Origin: Xestospongia bergquistia
Taxonomy: Eukaryota; Porifera; Demospongiae; Haplosclerida; Petrosiidae
DNA length: 64,000 nucleotides
Direction of reading: 5' to 3'
Assembly (NCBI GenBank): GCA_963965975.1
Contig: OZ014415.1
Location: 8,657,057 to 8,721,056 of the forward strand
Under the pieces are notes generated by a model. That model saw only the letters and a list, made by a program, of their open reading frames with translations, did not search any database and had not been told where the DNA came from. Of the stretch, positions 53,384 to 64,000 are shown piece after piece. A program made the position numbers and the translations under genes. Numbering within the stretch: the first letter of the stretch is position 1; each line of letters opens with the position of its first letter.

Positions 53384-55794
53384 CTCTTTCTCTCTGTCTC
53401 TCTGTCTCTGTCTCTGTCTGTCTCTCTGACTCATAGCTTGGTCCTGTCTGATTTTGCTGCAGCTGCTGTTCTCATTACATTTGGTTCTCTATTGGGACGA
53501 GCAAGTCCATTTCAACTTTTTGCAATAGCATTTTCTGAAGTTATTTTCTATTCTTTAAACGATGCTCTCAATGTCTATGTATTTAAAGCTGCTGATGTTG
53601 GTGGATCAATGTTAATTCATACATTTGGTGCATACTTTGGCTTGTCATGTTCTGTATGGCTCTATCGTAAGAAAGCCATTGATCATCCTCGTAATGGTAG
53701 TGTGTATCATTCCGACATATTTGCAATGATTGGTAAGGCCTTGTTAATACTACTGTTTATATATTGCTTCTAAAGGTACTTTATTTCTCTGGTTGTTCTG
53801 GCCCAGTTTCAATGGAGCATTAGCAGCTGGCAATGGTCAATATCGTGCTATAATTAACACATATTTTTCAATGACAGGAAGTGTTATTGCTACCTTTATA
53901 TTCAGTGTAGTCTTTGATGGAAAAAGACAACTTGATATGGTATGTGTGTGACCTGATTTTCAATAAGGGACTACTTCTGTCAAAACATTTGTCACGTGAT
54001 TTTTGAAAAGAAAAAAGGAAACTACTGTTCAAAAAATGTTATATATATGTGTAGTTACTATATATACACAACTATTCATAGTAACTATGTATACAATACT
54101 TTTGTTGAGGTGTTTTAACAATCATATAACAAATCTTTTATTACAAATCAGGTCACTATATATCGTGTATGTTCTTGTATATGTAAAGTTATCCCATGTT
54201 ATCTTATTTGGTTTGTTTTCAGTCTTAGAGGGTTGCTTATAAACTATTATTAATAGTTTATGGCTTTTGTTGTCTTCAAAGAATGTTGGTCATGTTATTG
54301 TGGTTTGTTACAGGTACATGTACAGAATGCTACTCTAGCTGGAGGTGTGGCTGTTGGATCAATTGCTGATATGCTTATTGGTCCATGGGCAGGGATGCTT
54401 ATTGGTTTTATTGCTGGTATTATATCTGTTGCTGGGTATAAGTTTTTGTCGGTAAGTTGACTCTTGCTATAATAATATTTATATATTGTTTTTATGTAGC
54501 CATTAATGGATCGTTGGTTCTATCTTCAAGATACTTGTGGTGTTCATAACTTACATGGTACTCCTGGTGTGTTGTCTGCTATAGCCTCTGCTATTGCTGC
54601 AGGAATAGCTACTAATGTTAATGCTCCTAACAGAGTTAATTATGAAACCAGGTAAGTTATACCAAATGAATCTGAACTAACGTTATCTCTCACTCACTTA
54701 CTTACTCTCTTTTTAGCTTTGCAATATAATAGATGATTAGTATAATTATAATGTAACATATTTTTTAAGTTAGTATTCTATTATGTATACTAACTGTGTT
54801 GAATGAAATACTATGGTTTTCTTTAATCTCTTCTTGTTTATCACATATATGGTGCTCTGATGACTTGTTATCATATATGATATTAGATTTAAATGTGATA
54901 TAATATATTATAAATTCTAAGTGTATTGAATGCAATGTTATCATTTTGTTCACTCTATTGTGTTTTTTTTGTTTCTATATTTTACTCACTTTTTTGTTAG
55001 TTTGTTTCTAGTTTTTCCTGCTCGTGCCCCATCTGAAAATTTGTCAGATGAAGAATTAATACTCGGTATTGAGCCTGGAGAAGGTCGAAGTGCTGCTCAG
55101 CAAGCTGGCTTCCAATTAGCACTTCTTTCGTCTACATTGCTTTTAGCTATCATTGGAGGTCTTTTAACTGGTCAGTCTCATTTCTATTCTTGAAGACATG
55201 GAAATGAGACTTTGTGATACTTTTTCTAGGAGTTATTGTGGGTTGTTGTCCCATGTTCCAGCGTCTAAATGATGATTGCCTTTTTGATGACAACCCCCAT
55301 TGGCAGGTAAATTATTATTATATGGGGGTGGTAATAAATGTAATTTAATAGGTACAAACTATTTTAATTAAATAAGTGGGTGGATATCTGTGTGGGTGGT
55401 ATGTAATAGTTACATTTCATTTCCTTAGCTACCTGATGATGCTGATAACTATTTACCAGTACCAACTGAAGAAGAACCATTCCCAAATGGTATGTTGGAT
55501 ATTGAGCGTATGACGCCCCTTGATGAGATAAAGGACCTAGAAGAAAGTCCTGGCCTGTCAAAGAAGCAAGGTGTGAAGGTGTACCCTAGAGGTGTGGAGC
55601 TAATTGCTATCTCAAAGAAGGAAGAAGAACAGCACCTAGATCGAGAGGAAAGTCCTCCCGTCAGGTCAAAGAAACAAGGTGCAAAAGTGTACCCAGGAGC
55701 CATTGAACTGGCAGCTATCTCAAAGAAGGAAGGAGAAGAGGAAGCTTACATGCACAGAGATGAAGATGAAGTTTTAAAGATTTCTAATGTTTAA
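52188..55794 (+). CDS. RHBG: Rh-type ammonium/ammonia transporter
   Basis: Rh glycoproteins are trimeric membrane channels for NH3/NH4+ (and possibly CO2). Exons spell the signature [20 protein letters not shown], the twin-histidine helices ([20 protein letters not shown] and [19 protein letters not shown]), and [20 protein letters not shown]; about 12 helices are visible. The extracellular loop after helix 1 is N-glycosylatable (LANTSDG). The cytoplasmic tail is long and contains a tandem repeat of about 35 residues ([20 protein letters not shown] and [20 protein letters not shown]). Two ATGs are in frame, at 52158 and 52188. A TATA-like TATATATAAAAA at 52147-52158 would put transcription start near 52180, so the second ATG ([17 protein letters not shown]) is preferred. 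Assignment to RHBG versus RHCG is not possible by eye. Confidence 0.93.
53318..53432. repeat. (CT)n/(CTGT)n/(TA)n compound microsatellite before an Rh exon
   Basis: TCTCTGTCTC-type repeats with a central (TA)9 run end in the acceptor ctctgactcatag, which precedes the exon beginning [11 protein letters not shown]. It serves as the pyrimidine tract of this intron. Confidence 0.9.
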
Positions 55795-56012
55795 AACAAT
55801 GGGTTTGGCTATCAAGATTATTGTATTTAGTGTTCCTTAATTTTTTCTATTATAGGATTATTTTCTTTAACGAGTGATTTGATTTTAGTTTTTTTTTCTA
55901 AATCTCATTTAATAGAAAACCAAATAAAAAAGTAGAGAAATAGATTTTTACACAGTAAAAAATTAACAGCATTAGTACCTATAGTAGTTATAGTAGATAG
56001 ACTTCAGCTCAG

Positions 56013-58614
56013 TCATGATCTAAAGAAGTAAAAAGGAATGCAAGTTAATATTATTACAACTACACATCATACCTGAGTGTGTGCAGTTATGAAGAGTGTA
56101 GTAGAGGCTACTGTAAAGACTAATGGTACACTCAATAATATTATTTTCATAATCACTTTCAGCTACAAAATGATCTGCATTGACTGCCTGCCGTATGATA
56201 TAAGTCCCAGGGGATAACCCTGTAATGTCAATCCATTGACAATCAAGATGGCGGGCATACAAATCCCCACAGTTAACTGATATTCCTTGCCGTCCAGTTG
56301 AGCAACGATATTGTGGGTAACCCCCACTGTGACAAAAACTGTCTTCAAGACAAAAACTAGCCTTGTGACCCTCTGCTACCTTTCTTCTCTGGGTATCCAA
56401 AACATCATAGTTAATAAAAGCCTCAAAAGAGTGATAGTGTTGATGACAAGCATGCCATTGCCACTCACTGGAGGAACGGTGAGGTTCAAATGCCGCTGTA
56501 CCAAAGTTCATAGTCAAGCTATCAAATCGAAAAAGACTTCGTAGTTGATTAGGATTATTAACATGACTGGCATCAGTAGCAAGACATTTCTCTTCCAATG
56601 CACAAGTCAAGTAATACATTGGTAATCTATCGACATAACGGTAACCCAGTGAAAATTGGAAACGTTTAACATTTGGTACCAGATCAGGAAGACCTATAAT
56701 AACATAGAATAATAGCACAGATGAGACAGATCACAGATGACTTACCAGAGACACAGTCAATTCGAGTGATATTAACGCATCGATAAAATGTATTGAGACT
56801 TTTTTTGCATTCTTTCAAATGCAATTCATCTCCTTTACATTGATAGTAACCAGAATACAACAAACTACTTGAAGGATATAGTTTGGATGGTACTGAGATA
56901 ATACGAGCAGCAAATTTTTGCTGGTTTTCTCTGCAGATCACTTGAGCATCCATTAGATCTATCGCACCAAAACATACTCTCCCCCAACCCTCAGGTCCTT
57001 TTACTTCAACAAGACTATTGCTTTCTAGTCGACTCTAAAAAAAGAAAACGTACCGTTAAAATTTATTTTAATTTATTTTGTTGTACTTTTTTATGTAAGC
57101 TAATATTCAATTTTATTCAAGTAGCAAACCTGCTGTTCTTCCCATTGACACCTTGGATGAACTGTTTTGCACTCAACGCCTGCATCTCCACTGTTTTGAT
57201 AGCAATAACGCTGCACTTCTGTGCCCAGTTGGATGTCAGTTGTGCTCTTACATCTTGAAAGATTAATTTCAGTACCTCTACACCTATCAATAAAAATTAA
57301 AATATTTAAACATAAATTTGAACATGCTACATACTTCAAATTTGAAAAAACTACATCTGCTGAACCTCTTCCAAAATGAGCTCGACTGTAAATTTTTTTA
57401 GCTGTGCCATAACCAAGGTTACGACAGACAATATTGGCGTCTTCAATACTCCACCCAAGGTCACATATAGTACCCCATTTTCCATTCTTTCTGACTTCAA
57501 CTCTTCCTATCCATGACACAGGGCCCCCACGAAGACGGTATAACTACATACATGAAAAATGATTGTTTCCTCCTCAATACATACAATAGACAATGTTGAT
57601 AATAGTGTTAGACTAATCTATTAAGATGATATTCTGTACACACCCAACATTAAAGTCAAAACGAACAAATTAGTTAAAATGTATTTACAAATATTTGTGA
57701 TAACTCACTTCTTTTCGAGGGTCATTTTTCCCGCACTTATCAGAATTCTCTGTCAAGTATCCGCAATGTACTGTAGCAGTGACGTTTGTGGATGATGAAA
57801 TTTCAGTAGTACACTGATTTAAATCACCCTCATTACCATTACAAGTAATTGTTAAACCAAGCTGATCATTTAATCTCTGATTGAATTTTGCAACACCGAT
57901 TCTGCAAAATGGTAAATTTTTAATTGCTTGTTTACTAGAACAATTACGAGATGGATGTAGCTTTTCCAGCCCAGGAATTTCTATTAAGTCTGGGTATCCT
58001 AGTTGGCCACAGACTACCTTTGCAGCTTTAATATCCCAGTTTTGTCCAGATAATAAATACCATTTGTTATTTCGATAAACTTCTATGACACCTTGGACTC
58101 CAAAATTATTAGATATACTGGAACATCCTGTTTTTTTAGTACATGTTTTGCATCTGTTTTGTAATCGTGGATGAGTTGGAGGACATATGAGTCGTACATC
58201 ACTGACATTAGGTGAAATACGTGGGGGAGCTTCACATTCAACGCCTGCATCTTCATTGTGGCCACAATCATGAACGCCCCATCCATTGAAGTGACATTTG
58301 TCTACTTTGCTTTCTCTCCCATTACAAGCTAAACCGTCCATTAAAATAGGACCTGAGCCTTGACCATATTTTGCACGACCATGTGCTCGCACTGCTCTTG
58401 GAAAACCTAACTGTTTACAGATAACGTTAGCATCTGTGATATCAAACTGGTCATCACATATAGTACCCCATTGTCCTAGAGAATAGACCTCAACACGACC
58501 TTCATATCTAGTGACACCATTGACTAATCTGAGGTCTCCAGTGGATTGTCCAAAAGTAATTCTTATGAGAGTTACAATGACTAGGAGTACCACTGCAAGT
58601 AGTGCCGACTTCAT
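56013..58614 (-). CDS. LOXL2: Lysyl oxidase-like protein with four SRCR domains (LOXL2/3/4 type)
   Basis: Secreted copper amine oxidases of this class oxidise lysines of collagen and other substrates for cross-linking. The start at 58614 gives a signal peptide (ALLAVVLLVIVTLIRITFG). SRCR1 is complete (GRVEVYSLGQWGTICDDQFD...GHNEDAGVECE); SRCR2 is divergent; SRCR3 reads GRVEVRKNGKWGTICDLGWS; SRCR4 reads GPEGWGRVCFGAIDLMDAQV. The catalytic domain has the copper site WQWHACHQHYHS, the Lys and Tyr for the LTQ cofactor (VAEGHKASFCLED and CGDLYARHLDCQW), and the C-terminal cytokine-receptor-like ESDYENNIIEC. The last exon encodes only DHD before a stop at 56013. The active site looks intact. LOXL2 stands for the common ancestor of LOXL2/3/4. 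It shares a 204-bp divergent promoter with SASS6. Confidence 0.94.
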
Positions 58615-58669
58615 CTTAGTTTTTTCAGCAAGGATTATAAATGCACAGTTTCTGCGAAAGACACTTTAA

Positions 58670-58679
58670 TTTATATAAA
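58670..58679 (-). promoter_or_regulatory. Candidate TATA box of the LOXL gene
   Basis: TTTATATAAA lies about 57 bp upstream of the LOXL ATG on the minus strand, a plausible TATA position for a short 5' UTR. It is palindromic, so it could equally face SASS6, but it is about 140 bp from that start. Confidence 0.4.
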
Positions 58680-58818
58680 AACTTTCTCAGCTTTTCTGCT
58701 CCAATCAAAGACGGTTTTTTTGTTATAAAATGCGGCTCCCCGGCCAATGAATATTATTAACTAGACGGCTTCATTAATTAATAAAAATCAAAAAACAATA
58801 ATAATTTATTATTAATTA

Positions 58819-61800
58819 ATGATGGCGGGAAATTTGTCAGGGAAGATGGAGGAACTATTCAACAAGCAAATACCTGTTTCGATGAAGAAAGGAGAGAGAG
58901 AGGAAAGGTTTGTTTTGTTAGCTGTGTGTCAATCTTAATTTCTTTCTTTACTTAGTCAAGTCTCCATTGGTGTCTCCATTTTCCTAAATAATATTACAAC
59001 GCCAGTACATAAAAAGGTACAGAATGGATGCATAGTGAGCAATGACTATACAGTATGGACACATAGTGAGCAATGACTATACAGTATGGACGCATAGTGA
59101 GCAATGACTGTACAGTATGGACGCATAGTGAACAATGACTGTACAGTATGGACGCATAGTGAGCAATGACTATACAGTATGGACGCATAGTGAACAATGA
59201 GTATACAGTATGGACGCATAGTGAGCAATGACTATACAGTATGGACGCATAGTGAGTAATGACTATACAGTATGGACGCATAGTGAGCAATGACTATACA
59301 GTATGGACGCATAGTGAACAATCACTATATAGTATGGACGCATAGTGAGCAATGACTATACAGTATGGACGCATAATGAATGATAACTATATATATCATG
59401 TAATGGGTCACTAAATGATTTAATGGACAGATAGAAAAGTATGGATACATTACATGAATAAAGTTGACATTATAAGAATGAATAATGGATGTATGGATGG
59501 ATTAATGGATGCATTCTTATGTATCCATTAGGAATTAATGGTTCGTCTAACAGATGAGTCAGATCCATTTTTCTTATTTACTCTCACAATTAATGAAGAT
59601 GACTTTCAACAGTAAGTACTATACAATTAACCACACCCCCTAATAATATGTCGTAATAGACTCAAGTTCCAACAAGGTCTTCTGGTTGACTTTGTGACAT
59701 TTCCTCAAAAGTTTATTGATCTTCTCGAACAATGTCTGGCAGAGATGGGACAAGATTCACCTAAGTATGGATCACATGATCTGTCACATGACTGTATACA
59801 CTGTAGAACCTCTTTGAGTCTTAAGTAGTTGTTGTAATTAAAGGGGCATCCTCATTTTTGAAGTTACATTTAAATAGTTAACAGGTATCCTTAACAATAT
59901 CCTTAATAGTAAGGTATCCATATGACAAGTTCTCTTGTATACAGTGATTATGTCCTTTAAAACCTGTTTATGAAACTGGTTTTTTATTTACCTTATATCA
60001 ACTAACCCGACCTTGGCGAACAGGATCAAAGTGTTTTTATTGCACCAACAATGACCATAGTAATATAAATATATTAGGGGTGTGTTCCCACACTCACCTG
60101 GGTGTCGACCTACCAGATGAGGTTATTAACCTCACAGACTAAACAAGAAATATATCATATAACACTGTTTACTTTATTTTTATAATATGTGTTAGGTTTC
60201 TATTACAATTGGTCAGAGGGTATACAGTCAATGATAAAAGATTGGCAACATTAAGTGTTGTGGAGACTAATGCTTTTAGGTATCTTACACATTTGGCATT
60301 ACAGTTTGTTCCAGCTAGTGATACTTACCTTAAGAAGTATTTAGCTGAATGTATGTTGAGTCTAAAGGTAAGTTGTTAATGTAATGTGTGATATTTTTTG
60401 ACGTTTGATGACGAGAATGTTGTGGAGAATTTTCTGTTGGCAGTGAAGGTGTTATATACTGAGAAATGAACACATGTTTGTTTCTGTTGTCATAGCAACC
60501 TAGTGATCTGTCAATTTAATCATTTGTGTGAAATAACACTTCTATTTTATTTGTCCATTTCTATTCTATCTGTCCATTTATAGGAGGAGATTTCTGATCT
60601 TTCAAAAACTTTAAAAGTTACTAAAACAGATTTGACTGCTCAGTTAGCTCAATCTGAAGAGGTATGTTGTCATGGTAACACGAGATACTACATCTTTGTA
60701 GGCTCTTTCTCATCGTACAAGAGAACTTGATAAACTCAAATCTGATTGGTCAGGTCGTATGACATCACTAAACAATGAACACACAGCTGAACTAACTGCT
60801 AGTAAAGAGAAAAATGTACAGGTACATACAATACATGTACATATAATACATGTACACAATACATGTACATACAATACATGTACATACAATACATGTACAT
60901 ACAATACATGTACACAATACATGTACACAATACATGTACACAATACATGTACACAATACATGTACATACAATACATGTACACAATACATGTACACAATAC
61001 ATGTACACAATACATGTACATACAATACATGTACATACAATACATGTACATACAATACATGTACACAATACATGTACATACAATACATGTACACAATACA
61101 TGTACATACAATACATGTACACAATACATGTACATACAATACATGTACACAATACATGTACATACAATACATGTACATACAATACATGTACACAATACAT
61201 GTACATACAATACATGTACATACAATACATGTACATACAATACATGTACATACAATACATGTACACAATACATGTACATACAATACATGTACATACAATA
61301 CATGTATTAATTTATATAATATATATGCATGTAATGTAGTAAGCAGAATATGTGTATTATTATGATCTATGTCTTGTTTAGATCCAAATGGATATGCAGG
61401 ATAAGTTTGAGAGAGAAAAGAAAGAGTTAGAAAACAGCTACGTCATCAAAGTAAATAGCTCTTCCTCTCTCTGGTAGCCATTATATCTTACCCTGCCTCT
61501 TTGTCTCTCTGTTCTTTTCTTTGTTCTGTCTGCAATAGGTTGAGAGCTTGGAACAGAAAATAAAAGATCTAGACACATCTAACAAGGTCAATGAGTTCAA
61601 TGTAGTGACTGTTGTATCCAATATCTGAATGTTTACTAATGATAGATAGTCTAGTGGTGTATGTGTCACTGTGGATATATATGTCACTGTGATAAATATT
61701 GATATTTATTGTTTGTATTTAGGAATTAACTGACAGGAAATATAGATCTGAGGCAGCTATCAGAGAATTAAAAGCTAAATTGAAAGGATCAGAAGAAGTA

Positions 61801-63510
61801 TGAATGGATGGATAGATGGATAAATGGATAGATAGATGGATGAATGAACGGATTGATAGTTGAATGAATGGATGGATAGATGGATGAATGGATGGATAGA
61901 TTATAATTGTTTTGATAATAATAGGAGCTGGTTAACGTTCGTCAAGAACTTCAACAAATCAGAAAAAACAACAATTCATTAGATTCTGGTTATCATGAAT
62001 TAGACAAAACAGTGAACCAGTTACGTACTAAAATAGCTGTCTTAGAACAGGAATTAAAAGACAAAGAGCAAGTTTGTGTTACCATAGCAACCACTTTTAT
62101 GTTACCTTAGCAACAATATTCCTTTAGGTAGTTTTAAAAACTAATGAATTACTTGAGGCTTCTAATGAACAGAAGGTGTGTCCATTTTATTATCTTTGAT
62201 TCATCATCTGTCCATTCTAGCATTCTTTAGAAATACAATTGGAACAACAACAACAACAAGTGATGAAGCTAGATAATGCTTATAAACAAACATCAAATGA
62301 AATCATCAAAGTATGTAAACATTGTTAGACGATCAGTAAACATTGTTGTTTTATTGTATAGGGTAATGAAATTATTCAGAAGCTACAGTCGGAGTTGAAA
62401 GGGTTAAAATCTAAGGTGTAGTCCATTATAGCAATGGTCATATTTATGAGTAGATGTTTATAGTTAAAGGTACGCAATATGGTTACCACTCAACAGGAGA
62501 AATTACTTAAAGATAAGGTCATTTATAACTGTTATGTAATTTAAAATAATAAATGTTCAGATAATAGTTTCAATTATCTTTTTATAGGAAATAGAAATTG
62601 AAAAATATCGTAATGAATGCCAGTCATTGAAGGACTCTCTAAGAACAAGAGAGGACGAGTTGACAAGGGTTAAAAATGAAATGAGTCAATTGCAGCAACA
62701 AATTGAGGAACAGAAAGAAACTTTGAAAAATAATGAAAATGGTATGCTATTCTCTATCGTAATGTTGTGTCATGTGATGCAATTATGATGTCACAGTGTC
62801 ATGTGATATATATATATGTGATGCAATATGATGTCATATGTGTCATGAGGTGTAACATGATGTCAAATAATATCACATGATCCATTGTGATGTCACAATA
62901 TCAGATGATGTCATTTTCTAGTTATTACTTGGCTTAACAAACAAATCAACGATCAAGCAATAACTAAAGTGGGTGGGGCTATACCACACCCACATGAAGT
63001 ATTGTCTGCAATACGTCCTTCACAATCAGCCTCATCAGCCCTTTATCAAGTAAATATGGTTACACCCACTTTTTAACTTTCTTATAGCCTCGTTTTAGTA
63101 GTACCCCTTCTGGTGTTGTGGGGTGTGTGGCTGATGGGCGACAAGTCTTGGGAACTTTACAAAATCATCCACAGAAAGTAAAAAACATTTTAAAACTACT
63201 TTAACTTTATTGTTAATTAATAGGTGTTATTTAAGGCTCCTCCTCTTAAACAACGTAGTACCTTATCTGTCCCATCTCCGCTGTCTTCTCATTCACTATC
63301 AGCATCACCACCTGTAACCACACCCACTAACATAGATCAGAAAACATCACCTCAAAATGGTACAATAATACATTATATTTTATTGATATTGCTTTTTATT
63401 AAGAGCAACAACTCCATCGATACCTCCCTCCAGTGACCATATCTGGTCCAACTACTTTTACTCCAGTACGAGGGGATGTTCCTTCATTAACAACACCCCC
63501 TCCTGTTTAG
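58819..63510 (+). CDS. SASS6: Spindle assembly abnormal protein 6 homologue (centriole cartwheel)
   Basis: SAS-6 dimers oligomerise through their N-terminal head domains into the nine-fold cartwheel that templates centrioles. Two in-frame ATGs (58819, 58822) precede [18 protein letters not shown]. The head domain reads [60 protein letters not shown] and [20 protein letters not shown], all close to vertebrate SASS6. A long coiled coil follows ([20 protein letters not shown] and [20 protein letters not shown]), then [15 protein letters not shown], which marks the end of the coil, and a Ser/Pro-rich tail to TTPPPV at 63510. Two introns contain large minisatellites beginning at the donor. It is convergent with the last, partial gene. 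Confidence 0.96.
59018..59390. repeat. 31-bp minisatellite in a SASS6 intron
   Basis: Twelve copies of ACAGTATGGACGCATAGTGA + GCAATGACTAT. The first unit, ACAGAATGGATGCATAGTGA, starts two bases into the intron (CATAAAAAG/gtacag), so the array begins at the 5' splice site. Confidence 0.95.
60822..61306. repeat. Two-length minisatellite of ACATGTAC units in a SASS6 intron
   Basis: About 33 units of two kinds: long ACATGTACATACAAT (15 bp) and short ACATGTACACAAT (13 bp). The array starts at the donor itself (GTACAG/gtacataca). The order, reading L for long and S for short from about 60833, is [33 protein letters not shown]. Each unit contains the palindrome TACATGTA. Confidence 0.95.
61799..61912. 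repeat. (GGAT)n-type imperfect microsatellite in a SASS6 intron
   Basis: GGATGGATAGATGGATAAAT-like tetranucleotide repeats start at the donor (GAAGAA/gtatgaatgg) and fill the intron. Similar GGAT or ATCC runs recur in many introns of this window, for example near 7535, 17150, 38750, 40185 and 49835. Confidence 0.9.
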
Positions 63511-63737
63511 TGTAAAAACAAATGTTTTTAAAAGTGTGTAAATTGTATCAAACATAAACACAATAATTTATGTAATCCACTTACTTAAATACACATTCAT
63601 ATACCATATATGGTATATGTACATGAATTACATATACATGTAGATATGTACATGTACTTCATGAATACATGTCATTAATTTAACACACTCGTTATAATGG
63701 ATGTGTTTTCAAATAATAAAATAAATGAATGTTATCT

Positions 63738-64000
63738 TTAAAAACGATGTCCCCGAAATGGTTTGGTATCAATCACACTGTTATTTCTATAAAATTGACT
63801 ATTACGACCAATAAAAGTCGGCATGGGTAATGGTTGAAGTGAAGGAAGATCTGAGGTAGTCTGTGAAGTCCTTTGTGGTGGCATGTCTACCAGCCCTGAG
63901 ACAGCAACCAGTGTGCCTACTTGATATCCAACTATTGTTGAATGATCTAATTTTCCAGGTAACGATTTTGATTGTTGAGATAACCTCCTCTCTTTTTCTC
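63738..64000 (-). CDS. Unidentified protein, C-terminal 87 residues (partial)
   Basis: An open minus-strand frame enters from beyond the right edge and stops at 63738. It begins EKERRLSQQSKSLPGKLDHS, contains VGYQVGTLVAVSGLVDMPPQ and PTFIGRNSQFYRNNSVIDTK, and ends PFRGHRF. No intron interrupts it. I do not recognise a family; the text is polar with a Ser/Thr/Pro-rich middle and a basic end. Its stop lies 227 bp from the SASS6 stop, convergent. The 63600-63680 gap between them has several nested ACATGTA-type palindromes. Confidence 0.6.
   Translation of the reverse strand, partial: EKERRLSQQSKSLPGKLDHSTIVGYQVGTLVAVSGLVDMPPQRTSQTTSDLPSLQPLPMPTFIGRNSQFYRNNSVIDTKPFRGHRF

Noticed and set aside
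60710-61365. Several overlapping open frames of 150-200 codons on both strands
   Set aside because: They are translations of the ACATGTAC minisatellite (Cys-Thr-Cys-Ile-Val type repeats) lacking stops in all frames.

Overview
The window looks like nuclear DNA of an early-branching animal, most probably a demosponge of the Amphimedon type. This is an inference: the genes are intron-rich with short introns (often 45-100 nt), the background is AT-rich, genes are packed at about one per 3 kb on both strands, and the families are animal ones (GIPC, DEPTOR, LOXL, Rh glycoprotein, SEFIR/Death proteins, a receptor-tyrosine-kinase-like gene, SASS6, HAUS3). No bacterial, organellar or viral segment, tRNA, rRNA or CRISPR array was seen.

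Layout, left to right: a membrane protein with a very long Ser/Thr/Pro-rich tail (5' end outside the window); HAUS3 (augmin); on the minus strand a CARD-SEFIR-Death innate-immune-type protein; ANKRD13 (C-like); minus-strand mitochondrial ferredoxin FDX2; a CACHD1-like VWA/cache protein with two mutually inverted minisatellites in its introns; minus-strand ATE1 arginyltransferase; ovothiol synthase OvoA, whose introns hold a long hairpin and a complete non-autonomous hAT element; a minus-strand six-exon gene for a 211-residue protein that I do not recognise; a SMARCA2/4 (BRG1/brahma) chromatin remodeller; minus-strand ERCC8 (CSA); GIPC; a 1.4-kb intergenic block of nested duplications; EIF2B2; minus-strand DSCC1; DEPTOR; a ROR-like single-pass pseudokinase; an Rh-type ammonium transporter; minus-strand LOXL2/3/4-like lysyl oxidase with four SRCR domains; SASS6; and the C-terminal end of an unidentified minus-strand gene.

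Organisation: most neighbours alternate in strand, giving divergent pairs with very short shared promoters (about 55-120 bp for FDX2/CACHD1-like, the unknown gene/BRG1, CARD-SEFIR-DD/ANKRD13 and ATE1/OvoA) and convergent pairs with 3' ends 50-240 bp apart. There is no operon logic. The neighbours cover unrelated housekeeping, signalling and immune functions, although cell-division and genome-maintenance genes (HAUS3, ERCC8, DSCC1, SASS6) are frequent.

The best leads are: the CARD-SEFIR-Death architecture; the unrecognised gene at 29150-30261, whose six exons keep one reading frame; the ROR-like kinase with an Asn in place of the DFG Asp; the transmembrane protein with repeated Tyr motifs; the inverted minisatellites that carry splice-site-like units; tandem arrays that begin at 5' splice sites; and microsatellites whose strand follows intron polarity (GA near donors, CT at acceptors). 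Exon joins were made by eye from GT/AG signals and frame, so boundaries of multi-exon genes are approximate unless stated.
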